Positions 28,310 to 37,045 of a stretch of 64,000 nt of DNA are shown here, one piece after another; within the stretch, counting starts at the first letter, position 1; each line of letters starts with the position of its first letter. The notes below the pieces were generated by a model. The model was not told where the DNA came from and made no database searches. It saw nothing but the letters and a program-made list of their open reading frames with translations. The position numbers were made by a program, and so were the translations under genes. Source of the stretch: Methanoregula sp. (lineage in GTDB: Archaea; Halobacteriota; Methanomicrobia; Methanomicrobiales; Methanospirillaceae); contig JAJRCF010000014.1 in assembly GCA_028679075.1 (NCBI GenBank), forward strand, positions 1-64,000, read 5' to 3'.

Positions 28310-28492
28310 AGTTACTGCATTACTATAAAGTTTATACTATTAATAATTCAGGCACATTTGTATTATGAAATCATATTAATTTTAAAAATGGTGTTATTAT
28401 GTTTGACCGTTACTCAACCACGCATCCGCCGGGACCCGTATGTCATCCCGGTTTTATGGCGATTCCAGAAAACCACGCCGGAGCTGATACCC
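28310..28492. promoter_or_regulatory. Divergent promoter region hxlR-like / mcrB
   Basis: AT-rich from 28320 to 28400, holding the 13-bp palindrome TATAAAGTTTATA at 28324-28336, which gives a TATA-like box on both strands, and further TATA-like stretches (ATTTTAAAAATGG near 28380). The mcrB start at 28493 has GGAG eight bases upstream. The frame of mcrB is open for 68 codons above this ATG, but that part is AT-rich and has no McrB similarity, so I treat it as leader. Confidence 0.5.
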
Positions 28493-29797
28493 ATGGCACA
28501 TTACACTGAAACCATTGACCTCTATTCTGATGATGGGAAACTGCTGAAAAGCAGCGTGCAGCTGCACCGCATCAGCCCCCTTCTGAACCCGGCTGCAAAG
28601 ACGATTGTAGACTTAACCAAGCGGACGATCAATGTCAACCTTGCCGGTATCGAGGAGGCCTTAAAGACCGCAAAACTCGGTAAGGGCCGTATCCCCGGAC
28701 GGGAACTCGACCTCCCGATTATGGAAAGAAAAGATGCCCTGATTGAGAAGATCAAATCGATGGTACAGGTTGAAGATGGCGATGACACGGACATCCAGCA
28801 GTTCAATGGCGGCAATCTCCTGCTCGTCAGAGCCCCCACGATCAGGCTCTCCGGGGCATCCACGTACGATGCAGCCATTACTGCGGTGGCTTCCGCGGTA
28901 ACTTACGCGATTGTGGATGAATTCAATATCGACGCGTTCAATGCCTCGACCGTCAAGGCGGCCGCGTGGGGCAGTTACCCGCACACGCAGGACATGGAAG
29001 GCGCTCTTGTCACCTCGATCCTCACGATTCCCCAGAACAATGAGGGGATCGGGTATGCACTGCGCAACATCAGCGTCAACCACTTCGTGATGATGACGAA
29101 CCGCAACGCCCTCCAGGGCGCTGCACTCGCGTCAACGTACGAAATGGCCGGCGTCTTTGAGATGGGCGGAGCTATCGGCCCATTCGAGCGCAACCAGCTG
29201 CTCTGTTACGCGTACCAGGGACTCAATGCCAACAACATGGTGTACGATATTGTCAGGGAGAACGGGCAGACCGGAACGGTCGGCTCCGTTGTCCAGTCCC
29301 TTGTTGACCGGGCAGTCGAGGATAGGGTCATCACGCCCGGGAAGAAAGGCGGGTATTTCCAGTTCTATGATACGAAAGATCCGATGCTATGGAATGCCTA
29401 TGTCTCGGCCGGCACGCTTGCGGCAAGTATCGTAAACTGCGGGGCCGGCAGGTTCGTGCAGGCGGTCTCGTCCACGCTCCTCTACTTCAATGACCTGATC
29501 GAGCACGAGACCGGCCTCCCCGGTGCGGACTTTGGCCGCGTGATGGGTACGGCGGTCGGGTTCTCGTTCTTCAGCCACTCGATCTATGGTGGCGGCGGCC
29601 CGGGCATCTTCAACGGTAACCACGTGGTCACCCGCCACGCGTATGGCATGGCGATCCCCTGTGTCGTTGCCGCAGCGGCCATGGATGGCGGCACCCAGAT
29701 GTTCGCACCGGAAGGGACATCCAAGATCATGGGCGAGACCTATGGGAAGATGGACGTCTTTTCTAAACCGATCCACCAGATTGCGGAGGTGGTGTGA
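28493..29797 (+). CDS. mcrB: Methyl-coenzyme M reductase beta subunit
   Basis: A 434-residue McrB, matching the family length when started at the ATG 28493 ([18 protein letters not shown]). MCR catalyses the last step of methanogenesis, methyl-CoM plus CoB to methane and heterodisulfide, as an alpha2-beta2-gamma2 cytoplasmic enzyme with nickel cofactor F430. McrB-specific stretches include [32 protein letters not shown] and [16 protein letters not shown] near the active-site channel. First gene of a B-D-G-A operon; the intergenic gap to mcrD is three bases. Confidence 0.97.
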   Translation: MAHYTETIDLYSDDGKLLKSSVQLHRISPLLNPAAKTIVDLTKRTINVNLAGIEEALKTAKLGKGRIPGRELDLPIMERKDALIEKIKSMVQVEDGDDTDIQQFNGGNLLLVRAPTIRLSGASTYDAAITAVASAVTYAIVDEFNIDAFNASTVKAAAWGSYPHTQDMEGALVTSILTIPQNNEGIGYALRNISVNHFVMMTNRNALQGAALASTYEMAGVFEMGGAIGPFERNQLLCYAYQGLNANNMVYDIVRENGQTGTVGSVVQSLVDRAVEDRVITPGKKGGYFQFYDTKDPMLWNAYVSAGTLAASIVNCGAGRFVQAVSSTLLYFNDLIEHETGLPGADFGRVMGTAVGFSFFSHSIYGGGGPGIFNGNHVVTRHAYGMAIPCVVAAAAMDGGTQMFAPEGTSKIMGETYGKMDVFSKPIHQIAEVV

Positions 29798-29800
29798 GCC

Positions 29801-30301
29801 ATGAACACGATTACCACCTATCCCCAGTGCCGTATCGTGCCGATGCGCCTCCTTGGCCCGGACACGACACAGCGGCTGCTCGACCGGATTGTTAAAGTGC
29901 CAGGCATCCGCCGGATGCTCCTCAACGGCCAGAACATCCCTGCGGTCGTGCCCTATGGTCCGGCACGCGGTGCGAAGAACGAGACCCGCCTGCGGAAAAC
30001 AATCGAGATCGCCGGCAATTCTGTTGACCTCCACGTGCAGGTAGGTACCATCACGCTCGAGATCGAAGACAAGACCGTGATTGAACAGATCCGTGCGATC
30101 TGCGATGAATTTTTTGTGGATTTCCCGTGTTCTGTCCAGGAGGGGCGGTTCATGAAGTCGCAGCCGAGCCTTGTCGATTATGCAAAGTACGGCCCGGAGG
30201 CAGACCCGTCCGTGATCGGTCTTGTCGACCCGAAGCGGAAGGAGAAACCCTCCCTCATCCATCCCCTGGGCGATCGTGTCTGCGGGGGGTGCGAACTATG
30301 A
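29801..30301 (+). CDS. mcrD: Methyl-coenzyme M reductase operon protein D
   Basis: A 166-residue McrD. McrD is not a subunit of mature MCR; it binds assembly intermediates and is thought to help maturation. Recognisable by CRIVPMRLLGPDTTQRLLD at the start, MLLNGQNIPAVVPYGPARG in the middle, and the [11 protein letters not shown] ending with a Cys pair. Sits between mcrB and mcrG; its stop overlaps the mcrG start (ATGA at 30298). No mcrC follows. Confidence 0.93.
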   Translation: MNTITTYPQCRIVPMRLLGPDTTQRLLDRIVKVPGIRRMLLNGQNIPAVVPYGPARGAKNETRLRKTIEIAGNSVDLHVQVGTITLEIEDKTVIEQIRAICDEFFVDFPCSVQEGRFMKSQPSLVDYAKYGPEADPSVIGLVDPKRKEKPSLIHPLGDRVCGGCEL

Positions 30302-31065
30302 CGGCACGTTCACCCCAGTACGGGCCGGGGACTTCGGTAGTCGCGATCAACCGGCGAAAACAGATGGACCCGACGCACAAACTGACGACAATGCGGAATA
30401 TCACCGATGAAGACATCGTCCTCCTCCTCGGCCACCGGGCTCCCGGGGCGAGCTTCAAGACTATGCATCCCCCGATAACGGAACAGCAGGAACCCTCCTG
30501 CCCGATGCGGCATCTGGTGAAACCCACGGAAGGGGCAAAGCACGGCGACCGGGTCCGGTATGTCCAGTTCGCCGACTCCATGTTCAACGCCCCCTGCCAA
30601 CCTTACCAGCGGACCTATACAGAGATGTACCGCTTCCGAGGGATCGATCCCGGCACCCTGTCGGGACGGCAGATCGTTGAATGCCGCGAGAGGGACCTCG
30701 AACAGTACTGCCGGCTCCTGATCGAGACCGAGATGTTCGATCCTGCTCTTGTGAGCCTGCGGGGAGCCACCGTTCATGGCCACTCACTCCGCCTGTCAGA
30801 AGACGGTATGCAGTTCGATGCCCTCCAGCGGTGTATGCTTGGCAAGGACGGGATGGTCCGGTATGTCAAGGACCAGATCGGCCTACCCCTCAACCGGATG
30901 GTGGAGGTAGGAAAACCGCTCGACCAGAAATGGCTCAAGGAACATTCCACGATCTTCCACTGCCTTGTGGGTACGGCCCTGCGCGATGATGCCGAGTATG
31001 TCGAATACCTTCAGCGGATCCACACGCTGCGGACACGCTATGGCTTCATGCCAAGGGAGGCCTGA
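30298..31065 (+). CDS. mcrG: Methyl-coenzyme M reductase gamma subunit
   Basis: A 255-residue McrG when started at the ATG 30298, which overlaps the mcrD stop. Family motifs include [49 protein letters not shown] and [19 protein letters not shown]. The gamma subunit contributes to the coenzyme M and F430 pockets of the hexamer. The frame is open further upstream (to 30127) but that part overlaps mcrD in another frame. Followed by mcrA after five bases. Confidence 0.96.
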   Translation: MTARSPQYGPGTSVVAINRRKQMDPTHKLTTMRNITDEDIVLLLGHRAPGASFKTMHPPITEQQEPSCPMRHLVKPTEGAKHGDRVRYVQFADSMFNAPCQPYQRTYTEMYRFRGIDPGTLSGRQIVECRERDLEQYCRLLIETEMFDPALVSLRGATVHGHSLRLSEDGMQFDALQRCMLGKDGMVRYVKDQIGLPLNRMVEVGKPLDQKWLKEHSTIFHCLVGTALRDDAEYVEYLQRIHTLRTRYGFMPREA

Positions 31066-31070
31066 ATAAA

Positions 31071-32777
31071 ATGGCATCCGTAGAGCATTCCCAGAAACAG
31101 TTCTTAAAGGCACTCAGAGAGAAGTTCAAAGGACAGGATGTAGAATCGCAGAAGACCGAGTTCTATAAGTTCGGCGGCGTCCGCCAGTCCCCGCGGAAGC
31201 GGGAGTTCATGGAGGCAACAAAGAAAATCGAGGCGGATCGCGGGATCTCGATGTACGACCCCGAACACTGCCACCTGAACGGTATCCCGATGGGCCAGCG
31301 GCAGCTGATGACCTACGAGGTCTCGGGCACCGGCACGTTTGTCGAGGGCGACGATCTTCACTTTGTTAATAACTCTGCCATGCAGCAGATGTCTGACGAG
31401 ATCAAGCGGACGATCATCGTGGGTATGGACATTGCACACAACACCCTCCAGAAACGGCTCGGGAAGGAAGTCACCCCCCAGACCATCAACGAGTATCTCC
31501 ACATCATCAACCATGCGATGCCCGGCGGCGCTGTCGTCCAGGAGCACATGGTCGAGACCAATCCCGGTCTTGTTGACGACTGTTTTGTCAAGGTATTCAC
31601 CGGCAACGATGAAGTAGCCGATGACATCGAGCCGCAGTACCTCCTGAACATCGAGAAGCTCTTCCCAAAGAAACAGGCAGAGGCACTCAAGGCCGAGATT
31701 GGGAAGTCGATGTACCAGGCAATCCATGTCCCGACTATCGTTGTCAGGACCTGCGATGGCGGCACTACGAGCCGATGGTCTGCGATGCAGATCGGGATGT
31801 CATTCATTGCTGCGTACCGCACCTGTGCAGGAGAAGCAGCGGTTGCTGACCTCTCGTTTGCTGCAAAACATGCCGGTGTCATACAGATGGGGTCCCACCT
31901 GCCAGCCCGCAGGGCACGCGGTCCCAACGAGCCGGGAGGGATCAAGTTCGGGATGTTCTCCGATATGATCCAGGCCGACCGGAATTACCCGGACGACCCG
32001 GCCCATGCGGCCCTTGAAGTCGTGGCAGCGGGCGCAGTCCTGTTCGACCAGATCTGGCTGGGTTCCTATATGTCGGGCGGTGTCGGGTTCACCCAGTACG
32101 CAACGGCTGCGTACACGGACAATATTCTCGACGATTTCACGTACTATGGTATGGATTATATCAAGGACAAGTACTGGTACAATTATCACGAGCCGGGAGC
32201 AGACAAGGTGATTAGACCTACGCAGGATATTGTCAACGATATTGCGACCGAAGTAACACTCTACAGCATGGAGCAGTACGAGAAGTTCCCGACCTTAATG
32301 GAGGACTACTTCGGCGGCTCCCAGCGGGCCGCCGTAATGGCAGCGGCAGCGGGCCTGACCACTTCGATTGCCACGGGCAACTCGAATGCCGGCCTGAACG
32401 CGTGGTACCTTTCGATGATTGTCCACAAGGACGGCTGGTCACGCCTCGGGTTCTTTGGCTATGACCTGCAGGACCAGTGTGGATCCGCGAATTCGCTGTC
32501 GATGGAACCGGACCGTGGCGCAATGGGCGAACTGAGGGGTCCGAACTACCCGAACTATGCGATGAACGTGGGCCACCAGGGAGAGTACGCGGCAATTGTT
32601 GCCAGTGCCCACCTTGGACGGGCCGATGCGTTCTGTTACGATCCTCGGGTGAAGATCACCTTTGCCGATCCCTCGCTGAAGTTCGACTTCTCGCAGCCCC
32701 GTAAGGAGTTTGCAAAAGGCGCGATCCGGGAGTTCGAAGCCGCGGGCGAACGGTCGCTGATCATGCCGGCACGGTAA
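31071..32777 (+). CDS. mcrA: Methyl-coenzyme M reductase alpha subunit
   Basis: A 568-residue McrA. The standard diagnostic segment [20 protein letters not shown] is present, with active-site Y343 (M. marburgensis Tyr333). [11 protein letters not shown] holds Gly463, Asp468 and Cys470, equivalent to the thioglycine (445), didehydroaspartate (450) and S-methylcysteine (452) positions. [11 protein letters not shown] contains the arginine region that is C-methylated in known enzymes. No modification enzymes are encoded nearby. The B-D-G-A order without mcrC matches the isoenzyme called MRT (mrtBDGA) in other methanogens, so this may be an MCR II-type copy; I cannot decide from this window alone. 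Confidence 0.97.
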   Translation: MASVEHSQKQFLKALREKFKGQDVESQKTEFYKFGGVRQSPRKREFMEATKKIEADRGISMYDPEHCHLNGIPMGQRQLMTYEVSGTGTFVEGDDLHFVNNSAMQQMSDEIKRTIIVGMDIAHNTLQKRLGKEVTPQTINEYLHIINHAMPGGAVVQEHMVETNPGLVDDCFVKVFTGNDEVADDIEPQYLLNIEKLFPKKQAEALKAEIGKSMYQAIHVPTIVVRTCDGGTTSRWSAMQIGMSFIAAYRTCAGEAAVADLSFAAKHAGVIQMGSHLPARRARGPNEPGGIKFGMFSDMIQADRNYPDDPAHAALEVVAAGAVLFDQIWLGSYMSGGVGFTQYATAAYTDNILDDFTYYGMDYIKDKYWYNYHEPGADKVIRPTQDIVNDIATEVTLYSMEQYEKFPTLMEDYFGGSQRAAVMAAAAGLTTSIATGNSNAGLNAWYLSMIVHKDGWSRLGFFGYDLQDQCGSANSLSMEPDRGAMGELRGPNYPNYAMNVGHQGEYAAIVASAHLGRADAFCYDPRVKITFADPSLKFDFSQPRKEFAKGAIREFEAAGERSLIMPAR

Positions 32778-32814
32778 TCTTGCCAAATAAAGTTCTTGCA
32801 CGTTTCCTATAGTT

Positions 32815-32843
32815 CCGGTGATTGACCGGCGCCCCCGTTTTTT
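32815..32843 (+). terminator. Probable terminator of the mcr operon
   Basis: CCGG-N7-CCGG hairpin at 32815-32829, then a C-rich spacer and a run of six T at 32838-32843, 60 bp after the mcrA stop. T-runs terminate archaeal transcription. Confidence 0.5.
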
Positions 32844-33177
32844 ACGAAATACTCATATTGTGGCTTAATGTATGTTTTTGCAGGCCGCCCTGATCTACCT
32901 CCTCGGTTTCTTTTTCATGTATACTGATCCCGAATTCAAGTGGACGTGAGAAAGCCTTTCCCCCACCTCACGTCCCCCATGAGTGTGGCGATTATTCACG
33001 TCTGACATTGTCATATTGCTCTTCACGGGCCGAACTATACAGGATTATAAGTATCGTCCAGTCTGACTCATTGTGATCCATCCACGGGTATAATGCCTAT
33101 ATAAAGACGATCCGCGTCCGCCGTCTCCCTCTTTACACTTAATCGCTAGGCAACAATCCGCGGGAAACCCGACGAAT
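32844..33177 (+). promoter_or_regulatory. Gene-free region with a strong TATA box at 33098-33105
   Basis: No gene is supported between mcrA and 33187. A near-consensus archaeal TATA element (TATATAAA, 33098-33105) with preceding purines would start plus-strand transcripts near 33130. The only plus-strand coding trace downstream is the decayed gene from 33366, so this may be its old promoter or drive a small RNA. Confidence 0.4.
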
Positions 33178-33184
33178 AAAAAAA
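33178..33184 (-). terminator. T-run terminator (minus strand)
   Basis: Seven T on the minus strand directly after the stop codon of the short gene at 33187-33405, supporting that gene's transcription. Confidence 0.45.
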
Positions 33185-33186
33185 TC

Positions 33187-33405
33187 TTAGTATGCTCCGA
33201 TAGAACTCTTGGTTGTTTTCCAGATCAGGGGCAGGTCCTCTTTCTTCACCCAGTTCCCGCCCTTATGCCAGAGAATGACGTTCTGTCCGTCATTTGTCAT
33301 CAGCAGAGTAACACTTGGATCGCGTTCATCTGGCAGAAAATTGAACAGGGCCGCAGAGAAGACTGAGAGCAGGATGGTGTCCTGTTTATCAATGACCCGG
33401 ACCAT
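33187..33405 (-). pseudogene. Short pilin-like C-terminal fragment
   Basis: A 72-codon frame ending KKEDLPLIWKTTKSSIGAY. The segment LLMTNDGQNVILWHKGGNW resembles the C-terminal half of archaeal type IV pilin-like proteins (a THKGG-type turn followed by DL), but the N-terminal pilin helix is missing, so I read it as a truncated remnant. A T-run terminator follows. It overlaps, in antisense, the start of the other remnant at 33366. The similarity call is from memory of the family and is tentative. Confidence 0.4.
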
Positions 33406-33642
33406 ATCGAAGGCTCCCCGCTCCAGGACTACGGTGCATCAGGATATAAGAGCTGGTTCGGAAATACATCAGCGGTGCTGATGGGCGGGGATACCTTCTT
33501 TATTGAAAGTGTTGACCGGGAGAAGGACCAGCAGTAAATAAAATTCGGCAGCGTCATCCTGAGAAATAATACAAAAATTACTTGGCTTATCGTGGACAAG
33601 GAGACGAGCAAGACCATATCGAGGGGTTCGTTCTATCTCTGA
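33366..33642 (+). pseudogene. Decayed small surface-protein gene, copy A
   Basis: In one plus-strand frame the sequence reads INDPDHIEGSPLQDYGASG, then GGDTFFIESVDREKDQQ, a TAA stop at 33535, and continues in the same frame as IKFGSVILRNNTKITWLIV and ETSKTISRGSFYL to TGA at 33640. The distal 100 bases are closely repeated at 35744-35843. The upstream frame is closed at 33364 by TGA, so the N-terminal part is lost. A nonsense mutation plus truncation indicates a pseudogene. Family unknown; possibly a pilin-like or other secreted protein. Confidence 0.6.
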
Positions 33643-33730
33643 ATAACATGAAGGCTATCAGGGAAGATATAGGAAGATCCTTCTGGCAAATCCCGCGTCC
33701 TGATAATGTACAGTGAAAAGAGAAAATGGC

Positions 33731-33736
33731 AAAAAA
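33731..33736 (-). terminator. T-run terminator after the cbiM-PDGLE pair
   Basis: Six T on the minus strand, 17 bases after the PDGLE stop, within a pyrimidine-rich stretch. Confidence 0.45.
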
Positions 33737-33752
33737 GGAAAGTTAATTTGTA

Positions 33753-34097
33753 TCACGGTGCCGGTTTCCCGGCCAGCTTAATGCCATAGGCAAGCCCGAG
33801 TACAACAAGGAATGCAAGGATTGTACCGACAATGATCGCAATGAGGCCCCCCAGGGGTCCCAGGGAATCGCCAAGTGAATAATCCGGCATGGGAGACGAA
33901 TACGAGAAACGTCCGGCCGTCTCCTCATGGATTTCAGCATCGGCAGGTGTATCGCCGGTAATGGTCTTCTGCCCCTGAACAACAAGAGCAGTGCTTTCCA
34001 GGCCATCAGGATCTCCGGATGCAAGGAATACTGCCAGAGCACCAATGAGCAGGGCAACGATGATCCCCGCAATAATGAATGTCTTATTGTCCATCAT
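33753..34097 (-). CDS. PDGLE-domain (CbiN/NikN-like) nickel/cobalt transporter component
   Basis: A 114-residue membrane protein with two helices (TFIIAGIIVALLIGALAVFLA and GGLIAIIVGTILAFLVVLGLAYG) and the eponymous motif ASGDPDGLEST after helix 1, followed by an extracytoplasmic loop of about 45 residues. PDGLE proteins take the place of CbiN next to CbiM in energy-coupling-factor transporters of nickel or cobalt. It starts five bases after cbiM ends. No CbiQ or CbiO gene follows, so the energising module must come from elsewhere or be absent. Confidence 0.88.
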   Translation of the reverse strand: MMDNKTFIIAGIIVALLIGALAVFLASGDPDGLESTALVVQGQKTITGDTPADAEIHEETAGRFSYSSPMPDYSLGDSLGPLGGLIAIIVGTILAFLVVLGLAYGIKLAGKPAP

Positions 34098-34102
34098 GAT
34101 GA

Positions 34103-34753
34103 TCAGGCTCCGGCCCCCACTGAAGTCTTAACCCCTGTATCCATCAGATCAGGACGGACCTCCATGATCAGTCTGATTGCCGCGACCGTAACGATCGCTT
34201 CAATCACGCCAATGACTGCGTGATACAGGCCCATTGCAATGAGACCGACATTGAGCGGGAAAGTCCCGGCTAAATACATCTCAACTGCACAGGCAAGTGC
34301 CGGTATAAGACAGGCGAGCCAGGCTGCAATGAATGCAGAGATTGGCATGCTCTTTGTTACTTTCATGAGTCCTTTGAAGGAATAGAACCCGACAAAACCC
34401 CCGATCACGCCCATGTTGATGATGTTTGCACCCATGGTCGTGATGCCGCCATCCCCGAACATGATCCCCTGAACTACGAGGACCAAAGTCAGGATGAAGA
34501 TCGCGGCGAACGGCGATCCGAGAACGATCGCGGCAAGCGCTCCCCCGACAAGGTGCCCGCTGGTACCCATGGCAACCGGGAGATTGAAGGACTGGAGGGC
34601 AAAGATGCCCGCGGCAAGGACCGCAACAAGCGGAAACTTATCTTCGCCCAGTTCGTTCCTGGCCCACCGGAGGGCCAACGCTACAAAAATGAGGGCGATG
34701 ATCCAGTAGATCAGGCCCTGGTCAATGGGTATAAATGCGTCAGGGATATGCAT
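34103..34753 (-). CDS. cbiM: CbiM/NikM-type nickel/cobalt S-component
   Basis: I start at the ATG 34753 (MHIPDAFIPID), preceded by GGGAGGAAG, because the free N-terminus with His2 forms the metal site in NikM/CbiM; the longer frame from 34798 would destroy it. The 216-residue protein has seven hydrophobic segments and the typical MHIPD start, SFNLPVAMGTSGHLVGGALAA and YHAVIGVIEA. It binds Ni or Co extracellularly and moves it in with ATPase and T-component help. Nickel is the more likely metal given the adjacent NikR genes and operator. A NikR-like site lies 19-44 bp upstream of the start. Confidence 0.93.
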   Translation of the reverse strand: MHIPDAFIPIDQGLIYWIIALIFVALALRWARNELGEDKFPLVAVLAAGIFALQSFNLPVAMGTSGHLVGGALAAIVLGSPFAAIFILTLVLVVQGIMFGDGGITTMGANIINMGVIGGFVGFYSFKGLMKVTKSMPISAFIAAWLACLIPALACAVEMYLAGTFPLNVGLIAMGLYHAVIGVIEAIVTVAAIRLIMEVRPDLMDTGVKTSVGAGA

Positions 34754-34771
34754 GAACTTCCTCCCAGGAAT

Positions 34772-34797
34772 TATTACAACTCTGACAATTTGTAACA
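34772..34797 (-). promoter_or_regulatory. NikR-type operator of cbiM
   Basis: TATTAC-N14-GTAACA; extended it reads TTATTAC to GTAACAC, close to the GTGTTAC-N13/14-GTAACAC operator reported for Geobacter NikR. On the minus strand it lies just downstream of a TATA-like ACTATATGA stretch (about 34800-34808), so bound protein would cover the likely transcription start. Confidence 0.7.
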
Positions 34798-34912
34798 CTC
34801 ATATAGTTAAAAAGATTGTTTTTTGATTACCAAAAGTAATTGATATTTTTCAATGGTGATAAAAAATTGTAAATTATTTAAAAAAATCACGAAGAAAAAT
34901 GGTTAAGTTATG

Positions 34913-35374
34913 TTACTGATGTGACGGCTGTACGCGCTTGAGAAGGGGATCGCCTATCGGTATTGTAGTGATCTTCACCGTCTCAATTCCATTCAGAGAC
35001 GTCAACATTTTTACAAGAGCCTTGATTTGTACAGTACTACCCTGAATAACAAAAAGATCAAGTTGTCGGTCCTGACTGATATTTTTCCGAAGTGAAATCC
35101 TGATGATATCCTGGTATTCGTACCGGATTTCATAAATGGAGGTCAGGAGATTCTCCTTCTTGCAATCATAAAGAATGGTAATGACACCCATTTTGTCGTT
35201 GGTCCTGTTGTCAAACCACTGATTATTGATATTGAAGAACTGAATAGCATCGTGGATCCCTTTGGACCGGGAAGTATATCCCCGATGTATGAGAATTTCA
35301 TCGAGTTGTTCGATCATGGATGCAGGAAGAGTGACTCCAAACCTGGAGGTGTGATTATCCGGATCTGATGTCAT
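34913..35374 (-). CDS. NikR paralogue lacking all four nickel ligands
   Basis: A 153-residue protein with the NikR layout: ribbon-helix-helix domain (SRFGVTLPASMIEQLDEIL, RSKGIHDAI) and ACT-like domain (MGVITILYD, KALVKMLTSLNGIETVKITTIPIGD). At the ligand positions of copies 1 and 3 (His, His, His, Cys) it has Y85, R96, N98 and Q104, so the high-affinity square-planar nickel site is gone. It also carries a 10-residue C-terminal tail. It lies directly upstream of cbiM in the same direction, 160 bp apart. Either a nickel-independent or differently liganded regulator, or a protein that modulates true NikR by forming mixed oligomers. The DNA-contacting beta strand also differs. Confidence 0.88.
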   Translation of the reverse strand: MTSDPDNHTSRFGVTLPASMIEQLDEILIHRGYTSRSKGIHDAIQFFNINNQWFDNRTNDKMGVITILYDCKKENLLTSIYEIRYEYQDIIRISLRKNISQDRQLDLFVIQGSTVQIKALVKMLTSLNGIETVKITTIPIGDPLLKRVQPSHQ

Positions 35375-35450
35375 GAATAAACATCATTCTTATCGTTTTT
35401 TAATTTTATGATATATTTTGAATTTCGTAGCACCAAGTTATAACCTCTTA

Positions 35451-35473
35451 ATATGATATAATTAAATCATATG
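35451..35473 (-). promoter_or_regulatory. Inverted repeat upstream of the divergent nikR paralogue
   Basis: ATATGAT-N8-ATCATAT, a perfect 7-bp inverted repeat within an AT-rich stretch about 80 bp upstream of the start at 35374. It differs from the TAWTAC-N14-GTAWYA sites and could be an operator for this paralogue itself. Coordinates accurate to a few bases. Confidence 0.35.
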
Positions 35474-35542
35474 GATCCTATAGATCCCGTATCTACCTGA
35501 ATCACGATCATGCCGGCCCAGTATTATGATGGCACATCCTAG

Positions 35543-35843
35543 GAAAATCTCGCTCTGGATACGATCCTCAATCTTGGCGAAAAAGCTTCAGACCATGGAT
35601 ACAAAGCCGGTGACATTATCACGGTAAAGATCGTCCATATCCCGAGCGGGCAGGTCATCTTTGACAAAGATGTTGTGGCTGTTTGAGGAAGGGGATACTT
35701 TTCACGTCGATGGCGTGGATCCGGACGATCCGAACTGTATGAAATTCGGCACCGGTATCCTGAGAAATAATACAAAAATTACATGACTTATCATAAACAA
35801 GGAGACGAACAAGACCATATCGATGGGTTCATTCTGTCTCTGA
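35543..35843 (+). pseudogene. Decayed small surface-protein gene, copy B
   Basis: A frame reading LDTILNLGEKASDHGYKAGD and VKIVHIPSGQVIFDKDVVAV ends at TGA 35684; the sequence continues one base over as EEGDTFHVDGVDPDDPN and FGTGILRNNTKIT to TGA at 35784 (where copy A has Trp), then LIINKETNKTISMGSFCL to 35843. So there is one frameshift and one nonsense change. The SGQVIFDKDV wording resembles the C-terminus of archaeal type IV pilin-like proteins. The last 100 bases match copy A at 33543-33642, making direct repeats around the cbiM/nikR-paralogue block. Confidence 0.6.
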
Positions 35844-35958
35844 AATGGAGGGAGGGCAGAACGGTGCTCCAATCCAGTACAACCAAGTATAATTAAGTCC
35901 GTAATATTCCAAAAACATTAAAGACTCCCGACAATGATATTTCATAACGGATATTACC

Positions 35959-36381
35959 ATGACCATGGATGACGACCTATCCCGGATCGGCATATCGCTG
36001 CCGAAAAACCTGCTCGACCGGTTCGACGAAATCCTCAACTACCGCGGCTACTCCTCGCGGTCGGAAGGTATACGCGATGCGATCCGGACATACATTACTT
36101 ATTACAAGTGGATGTCTGACGTCAAGGGGGCGCGGGAAGGTGTCATTACGATGGTGTACGACCATGAGCAGCGCAACCTTCTCTCTTCCATCACAGAGAT
36201 TGAACACGATTATCATGAGGTTATCAAGGCCTCGCTCCACTCCCATGTCACCCATGAGCGGTGCCTGGAAGTAATTCTTGTTCACGGGGACGGCTCCCAG
36301 CTCAAGGCTCTTGCCGAGAAATTGATGTCCCACAAGGGTGTCGAGTCAGTCAAACTTACAACAATCGCCATCGAAGAATAA
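35959..36381 (+). CDS. nikR: NikR nickel-responsive regulator, copy 3
   Basis: A 140-residue NikR about 94% identical to copy 1, with all nickel ligands (H83, H94, H96, C102). The first 57 residues, which contact DNA, are identical to copy 1, so both should recognise the same operators. Differences lie in the nickel domain (for example A58, T79, H99, S123). A pair of GTAATATTCC / GGATATTAC segments flanks the region just upstream of the ATG. With copy 1 it brackets the mcr and cbiM genes on opposite strands. Confidence 0.95.
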   Translation: MTMDDDLSRIGISLPKNLLDRFDEILNYRGYSSRSEGIRDAIRTYITYYKWMSDVKGAREGVITMVYDHEQRNLLSSITEIEHDYHEVIKASLHSHVTHERCLEVILVHGDGSQLKALAEKLMSHKGVESVKLTTIAIEE

Positions 36382-37045
36382 CAATCGAACTACGTCACAT
36401 CACATACCTGCGGATAGTACAGGAACCAAAAACCTGTTTTGCAATTGTTCTTTTTGATTCGTTTATGTCATTCCCCCGATATGCATTCCGCCCTCCCAAC
36501 TGACAATCCTTCTCAATGGGTGGGTGGTGATCATCTGCCAATGGTGTTTTTTCAATCGAATCGTCTCCTTATCCTTGCATATTAAAAAAGGAGATAGGTA
36601 TTATTCCATAATGCAATATAACTAAAGGTAGATCACACGGATTCAGGGTGGTTGTAATAATTATGTTCCATTCAGTTTTATGATTTTTTAATACAATAGA
36701 GAAATTTTGTATACTTTCGCATCTTGTGGGTTTCGGTGATGTATGTTGGGAAACCTTTCATGAGACATACAGTCTCATCATGATACATACGCGATTGCAT
36801 GTTCCCCATAACTCACTTTTCTTAAGTTTTCAATACAAAGGGCACTCAAAAGAAACTCTTATGGAATCATACGAAATAAAAAATATTTATTACTATGTGG
36901 GGCATACAGATATTACGGGGAGATGATGCCCACTGAACTCATCTGTTCGTCCACCCGATACCCTGACGAAGGATGTATCATTCCTTTGGCACTCATCTCC
37001 TTATTATTCCATGACCCTATTTCCAGATTGGAGTTGAACATCAGA
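36382..37045. other. AT-rich intergenic region, no gene supported
   Basis: After nikR copy 3 there are about 660 bases with no frame that looks like a protein. Base composition is AT-rich throughout. A TATA-like run (AAATATTTATTA, about 36885-36896) lies 26-38 bases before an in-frame ATG at 36923, so the transcript of the following small gene probably starts near 36920. Confidence 0.4.

Noticed and set aside
28324-28336. TATAAAGTTTATA as a regulator operator for mcr
   Set aside because: The sequence equals back-to-back TATA boxes, which a divergent promoter would have anyway; no independent evidence for an operator.
28289-28492. 68-residue N-terminal extension of McrB
   Set aside because: Not part of the McrB family; starting at 28493 gives the usual length and N-terminus.
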